Assembly (NCBI GenBank): GCA_910579675.1
Contig: CAJTUF010000015.1
Location: 1 to 64,000, forward strand
Length of the DNA: 64,000 nucleotides
Origin: an uncultured Muribaculaceae bacterium
GTDB taxonomy: Bacteria > Bacteroidota > Bacteroidia > Bacteroidales > Muribaculaceae
Direction: 5' to 3'
Shown here piece by piece: positions 57,644-64,000 of this stretch. Position 1 is the first letter of the stretch, and each line of letters starts with the position of its first letter. The position numbers and the translations under genes are program-made. The notes below the pieces were generated by a model. The model was not told the origin of the DNA, did no database searches, and worked only from the letters and a program-made list of their open reading frames with translations.

Positions 57644-58042
57644 ATGGCTGAAAAAAACCGCTATAGCGACGAAGAGCTTCTGGAGTTTAAGGAGCTCATA
57701 CTCAAAAAGCTTGAAAAAGCGCGGCGCGACTATGAACTGCTTTGGGCCGACGTGACCGGCTCGGCCGGAAACGACACCTCCGACACGTCGCCCACCTTCA
57801 AAGCCCTCGAGGAGGGCGCCGGCACCCTTGGCAAAGAGGATGCCGCGCGCCTCGCCTCGCGCCAGCTCACATTTATCAAGCACCTTCAGGGAGCCCTGCT
57901 CCGTATCGAAAACAAGACCTACGGCATTTGCCGCGTCACCGGTAAACTCATCCCTAAAGAGCGCCTCAAGGCAGTGCCCCACGCCACCACTTCGGTCGAT
58001 GGCAAAGCTGTGGCCAACGGGCGCGTTGACCCCCGACCTTAA
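57644..58042 (+). CDS. TraR/DksA family protein without the full zinc finger
   Basis: A 132-residue protein from ATG 57644 (MAEKNRYSDEELLEFKELIL). An N-terminal coiled coil of about 60 residues (LKKLEKARRDYELL) leads to the DksA/TraR C-terminal segment GICRVTGKLIPKERLKAVPH (about residues 93-112). Only one cysteine remains of the four in the classical zinc finger, as in many Bacteroidetes homologues. Members bind RNA polymerase in its secondary channel and tune stringent control. Located between ileS and lspA, a conserved neighbourhood in Bacteroidales, with 28 and 6 bases to the two. Confidence 0.9.
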   Translation: MAEKNRYSDEELLEFKELILKKLEKARRDYELLWADVTGSAGNDTSDTSPTFKALEEGAGTLGKEDAARLASRQLTFIKHLQGALLRIENKTYGICRVTGKLIPKERLKAVPHATTSVDGKAVANGRVDPRP

Positions 58043-58048
58043 CCTACA

Positions 58049-58708
58049 ATGAGCCAGCATAAAGGACTCATAGCCACGATCGTAGTAATTCTTATCGTGG
58101 CTCTCGACCAATGGCTGAAGATTTGGGTCAAGACCCATTTCTACCTTGGCGAGGATCTGGAGATCCTCCCCTGGTTTCAGCTCTTCTTCATCGAAAACAA
58201 CGGAATGGCTTTCGGGCTCGAAATGGGTTCAAAGCTCATTCTGTCGGTGTTTCGCGTATTTGCCGTAGCAGCCCTCATATACTATATATTCTGGCTCGTG
58301 AAGCGCCGCGATGTCAGGATGGGCTACCTTGTGTGCATTGCCCTCGTGGCAGCAGGCGCCGCCGGAAATATCATCGACTGCGTGTTTTATGGCCGTATAT
58401 TCGACAACCCGGCGCCTCCCGCCGTCGCAACCCTCTTCCCCGAAGGGGGAGGCTATGCTCCGTGGCTCCACGGGCGCGTGGTGGATATGCTCTACTTCCC
58501 CCTCGTGAGCTTCGACTGGCCACAATGGATGCCTCTGGTAGGCGGTCAGCACTTTATCTTCTTCCAGCCGGTTTTCAACATTGCCGACGCTGCTATATCG
58601 GTGGGCGTGATAATCCTCTTCATCTTCTACTCCCGTTATATCTCCGAGCTTCATTTCCAGCCCGAGCTGTCGGCTCAGGGCAAGCATCATGATGAGAACG
58701 ACAAGTAG
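58049..58708 (+). CDS. lspA: Lipoprotein signal peptidase
   Basis: A 219-residue membrane aspartyl protease that cuts the signal peptide of prolipoproteins. Four membrane segments; ALDQWLKIWVKTHFYLGE (about residues 13-30), FFIENNGMAFGLEMGSKL (about 44-61), AAGAAGNIIDCVFYGRIFDN (about 100-119, first catalytic Asp in N-I-I-D) and FNIADAAISVGVII (about 179-192, second catalytic Asp). It is longer than Escherichia coli LspA because of a loop with VATLFPEGGGYAPWLHGRVV, as is common in Bacteroidetes. It would process the many lipoproteins in this window. Confidence 0.95.
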   Translation: MSQHKGLIATIVVILIVALDQWLKIWVKTHFYLGEDLEILPWFQLFFIENNGMAFGLEMGSKLILSVFRVFAVAALIYYIFWLVKRRDVRMGYLVCIALVAAGAAGNIIDCVFYGRIFDNPAPPAVATLFPEGGGYAPWLHGRVVDMLYFPLVSFDWPQWMPLVGGQHFIFFQPVFNIADAAISVGVIILFIFYSRYISELHFQPELSAQGKHHDENDK

Positions 58709-59531
58709 CCGACTCTGCCTGAACGCCGCAGCCGCCATTGCGATTGGGGCCACTGCTCTCACCGCCTGCACCAGCACCCCCGACGGAGTGATCCCCGACG
58801 ATGAGATGGCAGAGCTTATGGCCGATATACACACTGCCGAAAGCGTGGTCGACACCGAACGACGTGTATTTGCCACCGACTCCATGCGGCGCCTGCTCAA
58901 GCAAAGTGTGTTGGCCCGCTATGGCTACACCATGGCCGACTTCGACTCCTCGCTCTCCTACTACGGACGCAACATCGACCTATATGCCAAGCTATACGAA
59001 GATGTGATAGCCATCCTCGACGAGCGCATAGCCGAAGCCGAGTCGCGCAGCGCAACCGATATCGCCGGCGGACGCCAGGGCTCTGCCTCCGATCTCGACT
59101 TCTCAGTCGACGGCGACTCGGTAGATGTGTGGGCGCTCCCTCGCACCCTGTTCTTCTCTCAGGCATCGCCGGTCTCGATTGTGCCATTCGGCTTGTCGTC
59201 TGACCGCTATTGGGAGCGCGGCGACGTCTACACCCTACGCGGCAAAATGAGCGGAGCATCAGATGCCGTGGCTTTCTCCGTTGCAGTCGAATATATGGAC
59301 GGCTCGGTCGATTATCTGACCATGCGTTCGCTCGGCAGCGGATGGAAAGAAGCCACTCTCCTAACCGACTCCGCCAAGGTGGCCCGCTATGTGTATGGAA
59401 GCATATCATACCCCCAGATCTCCGCTAAGCGTCCGCCCGCCGTGCTCGACTCAATATCTCTCTTCCGTAGCCGCTTCGACCCAAGGCTGATACGCGACCC
59501 CCGCACCAAATCGGTCAAGACCGGTGTATGA
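58689..59531 (+). CDS. DUF4296-type lipoprotein
   Basis: A 280-residue protein with a lipoprotein signal ending at LTAC (residue about 27), followed by a DUF4296 domain (IPDDEMAELMADIHTAESVV, about residues 35-54, then SVLARYGYTMADFDSSLSYY). The family is often found next to lspA or ileS in Bacteroidetes; its function is unknown. A C-terminal beta-rich domain of about 120 residues follows. It overlaps lspA by 20 bases. ATG 58692 is equally possible as start. The 250 bases after its stop show no convincing gene or signal. Confidence 0.83.
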   Translation: MMRTTSSRLCLNAAAAIAIGATALTACTSTPDGVIPDDEMAELMADIHTAESVVDTERRVFATDSMRRLLKQSVLARYGYTMADFDSSLSYYGRNIDLYAKLYEDVIAILDERIAEAESRSATDIAGGRQGSASDLDFSVDGDSVDVWALPRTLFFSQASPVSIVPFGLSSDRYWERGDVYTLRGKMSGASDAVAFSVAVEYMDGSVDYLTMRSLGSGWKEATLLTDSAKVARYVYGSISYPQISAKRPPAVLDSISLFRSRFDPRLIRDPRTKSVKTGV

Positions 59532-59781
59532 CCTCTTTGCGCCTCTCCCTATGCAGCGTATATTCTCCCACCATATTATTTATTGCGGCCGCCACTATCT
59601 CAATCATGTGGCTCAGCTCGACGACCACTCAACCATTCCGTCCTTTTACCCGTTTAAAAATGAGATTCATTCCACCCGTTTTTATTCCGGAACGGTGTCT
59701 CTCACGGTCGTCGACGGGCATCTCGTTGTGAAACAATTATCAGCAGAGGCCCTCCCGATTTCCTTATAAAATCTCTTTTCT

Positions 59782-61464
59782 ATGGCAAATCTTCCTTCCT
59801 CTGTCAATGAATATCTCACCAGGGCGCTGGCCGAATATGCGACCCTTCCCGCTCTCTCCAACCTCCACTCCGACACTGTCTACACCTATGCCGACACTGC
59901 CCGCGAGATAGGGCGTATGCACACTTTTTTCAAAGCCCTCGGGCTACGCAAAGGCGACCACATAGCCCTCTGCGCCCGCAACTCGGCCGAGTGGGCCATA
60001 GCCTTCCTTGCATCAGCCACCTATGGCGCTGTGGCGGTGAACATTCTCGCCGACTTTCAGCCCGACGACATCATGGGACTTGTGGGCCACAGCGACGCCC
60101 GACTGCTTCTCACCGACGATCATACCGTCCATACCCTCGGTGAGAGCCGCATCGCGTCGCTCGCCTCACTGCCATCGCTCGATGGAACGGTGCTCCTCGG
60201 GTCGCTCAAGCCGGTAGGCGAGCCCTCGGCCGCGCTCCAAAGCGCTCTCGCCTCCCTCCCTGTCGCCACCGAAGAGGCCGAGACCCCACCCTCGGTGACC
60301 TTCATCCCCGAAGCCGCCACCCTCGCCCCGTCGGATCCTGTGGTGATCAACTACACCTCAGGCTCGACAGGCGACCCCAAGGGTGTGATCCTGTCTGATC
60401 GCGCGCTCTGGAGCAATATCCGCTATTCGATCGACGGACTGACATTCCTCCATCCCTCCGACAGCACCATCTGCATGCTCCCGCTGGCCCATATGTTCGG
60501 CCTTCTTGTCGACCTGCTCCATCCATTTGTCAAGGGGTGTCATATCCATTTCGTGACACGCACACCCTCCCCTGCCATCATAATGGATGCCTTCGCCACC
60601 GTCAAGCCCAAACTGATAGTGTCAGTCCCCCTTGTAATCGAAAAGATCATACGCAAAAAGGTCCTTCCACTCCTCGACAAAAACCCTCTCAAGACCCTCG
60701 TGCGCATCCCGGTGGTCAAGTCGATAATCTACCGCAAGCTCCACGACAAGCTCATAGCGGCCTTTGGCGGAAACCTTCAGGAACTCATCCTCGGCGGAGC
60801 AGCCGTGAGTCCCGATGTGGAGTCGCTTCTGCGCAAGATCAGGTTTCCATTCACCGTGGGCTACGGCATGACCGAATGCGGCCCTCTCATAGGCTACGCG
60901 CCATGGAACGAACAGCGCGCCGCCACCTGCGGCCACATCGTCGACCGCATGGAGATACGCGTCGACTCCCCCGACCCTCGCAATGTGGCCGGGACCCTTT
61001 GGGTGAAGGGCGATAATGTGATGAACGGCTATTACAAAAATCCCGCAGCCACCGAAGCTGTGCTCGGTGCCGACGGGTGGATGAACACCGGCGACACAGG
61101 CACAATAGGCGCCGACGGCCTTATCTCTATCCGAGGACGCGACAAAAACATGATTCTCGGATCGTCGGGGCAGAACATTTATCCTGAAGAGATCGAAGCC
61201 AAACTCAATGCCATCGCTCCGGTGGCCGAAAGTCTCGTGGTCGACGGTGGCGACGGACATCTCGTGGCCCTTATCTACCTCGATCCGGAAGCTACAGCCG
61301 ACATGACGCCCGATCAGAAGATGGAGGCTGCCCGCGCAGTCGTGAAAGGGGTCAACGCCTCTCTCGCAGCCTACGAGCAGATACGCGACATCGAGATCAT
61401 GGATTCGGAATTTGAAAAAACTCCCAAGCGCTCCATCAAGCGATTTCTTTACCTCAAACAATAA
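59782..61464 (+). CDS. Long-chain acyl-CoA ligase (AMP-forming)
   Basis: A 560-residue ANL-family enzyme that activates a carboxylic acid as its adenylate and then the CoA thioester. The P-loop-like motif VVINYTSGSTGDPKGVILSD (about residues 188-207), VGYGMTECGPLIGYAP (about 361-376), DGWMNTGDTGTI (about 432) and the C-terminal GRDKNMILGSSGQNIYPEEI (about 451-470) are all present, along with the catalytic-type lysine in EKTPKRSIKRFLY near the end. Membrane-anchor sequence is absent. Fatty acids are the likely substrates. Confidence 0.92.
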   Translation: MANLPSSVNEYLTRALAEYATLPALSNLHSDTVYTYADTAREIGRMHTFFKALGLRKGDHIALCARNSAEWAIAFLASATYGAVAVNILADFQPDDIMGLVGHSDARLLLTDDHTVHTLGESRIASLASLPSLDGTVLLGSLKPVGEPSAALQSALASLPVATEEAETPPSVTFIPEAATLAPSDPVVINYTSGSTGDPKGVILSDRALWSNIRYSIDGLTFLHPSDSTICMLPLAHMFGLLVDLLHPFVKGCHIHFVTRTPSPAIIMDAFATVKPKLIVSVPLVIEKIIRKKVLPLLDKNPLKTLVRIPVVKSIIYRKLHDKLIAAFGGNLQELILGGAAVSPDVESLLRKIRFPFTVGYGMTECGPLIGYAPWNEQRAATCGHIVDRMEIRVDSPDPRNVAGTLWVKGDNVMNGYYKNPAATEAVLGADGWMNTGDTGTIGADGLISIRGRDKNMILGSSGQNIYPEEIEAKLNAIAPVAESLVVDGGDGHLVALIYLDPEATADMTPDQKMEAARAVVKGVNASLAAYEQIRDIEIMDSEFEKTPKRSIKRFLYLKQ

Positions 61465-61493
61465 TCTATCAATCCTCTTATCCTTTTACAGCT

Positions 61494-63044
61494 GTGAGAC
61501 TCTACGCAGGAATGGCCGCCATGGCCACCACTCTCGCGCTGTCGGCCCAACAGAGCGCCGACAAGCAGCCCAACATCATCCTCTTCCTTGTCGACGACAT
61601 GGGTTGGCAAGAGACCTCAGTACCGTTTTGGTCGGAAAAGACTCCGCTCAATGAGCGCTACCGCACCCCCAACATGGAGCGCCTCGCCGACCGCGGAGTG
61701 AAATTCACCCAGGCCTACGCCTGCGCCATCTCCTCCCCATCGCGATGCAGCCTCATGACTGGCATGAACGCCGCCCGCCACAAGGTGACCAACTGGACCT
61801 ACTACTACGATCAAGAGACCGATATGCCCGGAGGCGAGCTGATTATCCCCCGATGGAATGTCAACGGTATCCAGAACGCTGCTACAGCCACACCCCACGA
61901 CACTGCCCGCTCGGCCCTGGCCACCCCCCTGCCCGAGCTCCTGCGCAATGCAGGATACACCACCATCCATGTGGGTAAAGGACACTTCGGCGCCGAGACC
62001 ACTCAGAGCGCCGATCCGTCGGCCCTCGGCTTTGACGTCAACATCGCAGGCGCGGCCAACGGCGGCCCTGCAAGCTACCTTGCCGAAAACGAATATGGCG
62101 CCGGCAGGTTCCATGTCAACGGTCTTGAAAAATATTACGGCACCGACACCTTCCTCACAGAAGCCCTCACTCTCGAAGCCCTCGATGCCATCAAAAAGCC
62201 CATCGACGAGGAAAAACCATTTTTCCTCTACATGAGCCACTATGCCATACATGTGCCCTACGACGCCGACAAGCGATTCACCGCCAACTATGAAGGAGTC
62301 ACCGATCCCATGCTCGGCGAGCCGCTCTCTAAGCCCGAGATCAACCACGCCTCGCTCGTGGAGGGCATGGACAAGAGCCTCGGCGATATCCTCGATTTCC
62401 TCGACGAAAGGCCCGAGGTGGCACAGAACACTGTGATCATATTCATGTCCGACAATGGCGGCCACAGCATTGCCCCCCGTCAGGGACGTATCGACCACGA
62501 CCAGAACTATCCCGCCCGCGCAGGAAAGGGATCGGCTCTCGAAGGCGGTGTTCATGAACCCATGATTGTGGCATGGCCCGGACAGGTGGCTCCCGGCACT
62601 GTCAACTCCAACCGTGTGATGATCGAAGACTTCTTCCCCGCCATACTCGACATGGCCGGTGCCGGTGACTACTCGACCGTACAGACCGTCGACGGCGTGT
62701 CGTTCAAGGATCTCCTTCTCGACCCATCCATCAACCGCGACCGTCCCACTGTGTGGCATTTTCCCAACCGCTGGGACGGCACCGTCGACGAGACCCAGGG
62801 CTACGGCCCCTATTCAGCCCTCATGAAAGGACCCTACCACTTCATCTACTTCTGGGAGAGCGGCAACAAAGAGCTTTACAACGTTGCCGAAGATATTTCC
62901 GAGACAAACAACCTGATAGCCACCCAACCCGCAGTAGCAGCCGAGATGGCATCAGAGCTCACCCGGATGCTCAAGGAGATGGACGCCCAGCGCCCAGCCT
63001 TCAAGGAGTCGGGAGCTCTTGTGCCCTGGCCCGACGAGCGTTGA
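61494..63044 (+). CDS. Sulfatase, serine type
   Basis: A 516-residue type I sulfatase with a GTG start (MRLYAGMAAMATTLALSAQQ, signal peptide). PNIILFLVDDMGWQETS (about residues 26-42, metal-binding aspartates) and CAISSPSRCSLMTGMNAARH (about 77-96) are hallmarks; the residue to be turned into formylglycine is Ser80 in S-S-P-S-R, so the enzyme needs the anaerobic sulfatase-maturating enzyme, not seen in this window. HVGKGHFGAE (about 158) and IFMSDNGGHSIAPRQGRID complete the site. It may desulfate host mucin or glycosaminoglycans. Its 3' end overlaps RNase Z by 44 bases, tail to tail. Confidence 0.92.
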   Translation: MRLYAGMAAMATTLALSAQQSADKQPNIILFLVDDMGWQETSVPFWSEKTPLNERYRTPNMERLADRGVKFTQAYACAISSPSRCSLMTGMNAARHKVTNWTYYYDQETDMPGGELIIPRWNVNGIQNAATATPHDTARSALATPLPELLRNAGYTTIHVGKGHFGAETTQSADPSALGFDVNIAGAANGGPASYLAENEYGAGRFHVNGLEKYYGTDTFLTEALTLEALDAIKKPIDEEKPFFLYMSHYAIHVPYDADKRFTANYEGVTDPMLGEPLSKPEINHASLVEGMDKSLGDILDFLDERPEVAQNTVIIFMSDNGGHSIAPRQGRIDHDQNYPARAGKGSALEGGVHEPMIVAWPGQVAPGTVNSNRVMIEDFFPAILDMAGAGDYSTVQTVDGVSFKDLLLDPSINRDRPTVWHFPNRWDGTVDETQGYGPYSALMKGPYHFIYFWESGNKELYNVAEDISETNNLIATQPAVAAEMASELTRMLKEMDAQRPAFKESGALVPWPDER

Positions 63045-63960
63045 AAATCTCTATCACCATCCCCTCATCGGCTGCTATCACCGGGCCGGGAAAAATCTTG
63101 GCGGCCTCTGCTGCCAACGCATCAGGCTGATGATAGCGTTTTGAATAGTGGCCTATCACAAGGCTGCCGGCACCCGCCCGGGCCGCAATACGCGCGGCCT
63201 GGGCGGCTGTCGAATGTCCGCGCTCCTTAGCCTGATTTGCCATGTCGTCAAGATAGGTCGCCTCATGGTACACCACATCCACCCCGGCAATAGCCTTTGC
63301 AACCCGCTCATCGGCAAGGGTGTCGGAGCAATAGGCATACGACATAGGTGCCGGCGGGTCGGTCGTCAGCTCGGCATTGGTAAATATCCTGCCGTCGGAG
63401 GGGCGCCACCAGTCGGCGCCACCTTTTATGGCCGGACGCAGGGAGTGAGGGATGCCGAGCATATCAGCCTTGTCGCCAAGCAAGGTGCGCTGACGCTTCT
63501 TCTCTCTGAATATGAATCCGTGGCAGGGCATACGGTGGTAGAGCGGAAAGGCCACCACTTCAAGCCCTTTGGTCTCGGCTATCACCTTTATTCCGTCGGG
63601 GATAGCCTTAAGCTCTACATTGCGCGCCACTCCGGGGCTGAAAAACTCTATCATGCGGCTGAAGATGTCGATGCCTTGCGCGGGCATATGCACCGTAACC
63701 GGCCCCGGATGATCCTGTAGCGAGAGCGTGGAGAGCAGCCCCGGCAGCCCGAGGCAGTGGTCGCCGTGGAGATGGGATATGAAGATATCCGTGATGCGTG
63801 AAAACGGTATCGAGTAGCGGCGCATCTGAAGCTGTGTGCCTTCGCCGCAGTCCACGAGCATCACCCTGTCGCGGTAATTGATTGCCTGTGCCGCGGGATG
63901 ATGGCGCAGCGTGGGGGTGGCCGATCCACACCCCAGTATTGTGACGTCAAATCTGTCCAT
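63001..63960 (-). CDS. rnz: Ribonuclease Z
   Basis: A 319-residue beta-lactamase-fold nuclease that removes tRNA 3' trailers. DVTILGCGSATPTLRHHPAA (residues 5-24), LVDCGEGTQLQMRRY (about 35-49), ITDIFISHLHGDHCLGLPGL (about 56-75, HxHxDH) and DVVYHEATYLDD (about 231), ending in SLVIGHYSKRY. The start at ATG 63960 is complete, with a -7 box 5 bases upstream. The last 15 residues overlap the sulfatase end. Confidence 0.95.
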   Translation of the reverse strand: MDRFDVTILGCGSATPTLRHHPAAQAINYRDRVMLVDCGEGTQLQMRRYSIPFSRITDIFISHLHGDHCLGLPGLLSTLSLQDHPGPVTVHMPAQGIDIFSRMIEFFSPGVARNVELKAIPDGIKVIAETKGLEVVAFPLYHRMPCHGFIFREKKRQRTLLGDKADMLGIPHSLRPAIKGGADWWRPSDGRIFTNAELTTDPPAPMSYAYCSDTLADERVAKAIAGVDVVYHEATYLDDMANQAKERGHSTAAQAARIAARAGAGSLVIGHYSKRYHQPDALAAEAAKIFPGPVIAADEGMVIEIFNARRARAQELPTP

Positions 63961-63965
63961 AATGG

Positions 63966-63973
63966 CAAAGATA
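63966..63973 (-). promoter_or_regulatory. -7 box of the RNase Z gene
   Basis: On the minus strand TATCTTTG, ending 5 bases before the ATG at 63960. The -33 region is at the window edge and has no TTTG. As with recR and the Gfo/Idh gene, the message would have almost no leader. Confidence 0.5.
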
Positions 63974-64000
63974 AGCCATTTTTTTCGTCCGCGCTCTCTG

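Noticed and set aside
59524..59769. Plus-strand frame of 81 codons between the DUF4296 gene and the acyl-CoA ligase
   Set aside because: No start signal, no recognisable domain and sequence style unlike neighbouring proteins; treated as intergenic.
1..64000. CRISPR arrays, transposases, integrases, rRNA genes
   Set aside because: No regularly spaced repeats, transposase/integrase motifs or rRNA sequence were seen on reading either strand.

Overview
The window looks like a piece of chromosome from a gut Bacteroidales, probably of the Muribaculaceae/Bacteroidaceae kind (inference). The evidence is repeated Bacteroidetes-type promoters (TTTG, then 19-20 bp, then TAnnTTTG), many lipoproteins with six-bladed propeller, DUF4249 or DUF4296 type sequences, a TonB receptor with its own ECF sigma and short anti-sigma factor, family 2 glycoside hydrolases, a sulfatase and a NusG-like capsule antiterminator. 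Two textures are visible: GC-rich housekeeping DNA (about 22.8-64 kb) and an AT-rich accessory part (1-22.4 kb).

Layout. 0-2.7 kb: two propeller-like lipoproteins and the relic of a radical SAM gene. 2.7-22.4 kb: one long leftward polysaccharide locus. It starts at a good promoter (22365-22395), has a leader with two hairpins, then a UpxY/NusG-like antiterminator, a small unknown protein, a decayed glycosyltransferase, a glycosyltransferase, a Wzx flippase, a frameshifted acetyltransferase, a GC-rich UDP-L-FucNAc module (fnlA, wbuC, fnlB, fnlC), glycosyltransferases, a Wzy polymerase, an acyltransferase, a cytidylyltransferase, an F420-dehydrogenase-like iron-sulfur protein, LicD, the priming sugar transferase, a zinc ribbon and an aminotransferase. 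It ends at a hairpin at 2619-2659. No Wza/Wzc export genes are present in the window.

22.6-27.7 kb: tRNA-His and an ECF sigma / anti-sigma / TonB receptor / DUF4249 lipoprotein operon. 27.7-34.3 kb: panC-panD-ffh-folD leftward, and recR-GNAT-ilvE-HD rightward from back-to-back promoters. 34.6-41 kb: asnA, an orphan winged-helix protein with an 11-bp repeat array, a structured intergenic region, rubrerythrin, RNase P RNA on the minus strand, and a group of acetyltransferase, oxidoreductase, glycosyltransferase and outer-membrane protein genes. 41-42 kb: a HigBA toxin-antitoxin pair between direct repeats. 42-52.3 kb: two GH2 enzymes, folB-rnr and gyrB. 52.4-64 kb: a His/Lys/Asp-rich lipoprotein, a DUF4221-like lipoprotein, ileS-dksA-lspA-DUF4296, an acyl-CoA ligase, a sulfatase and RNase Z.

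The most interesting points are: (1) a G8/C8 tract that puts a translationally coupled O-acetyltransferase out of frame, and a C9 tract inside a second acyltransferase of the same locus, which together look like slipped-strand phase variation of polysaccharide decoration; (2) the HigBA cassette between copies of half a terminator; (3) an 8 x 11-bp in-gene tandem array; (4) leader structures of the capsule operon; and (5) promoters so close to start codons that the transcripts may be leaderless. Coordinates, frames and repeats were read by eye from the sequence; family names rest on recognition of motifs, not on a search.
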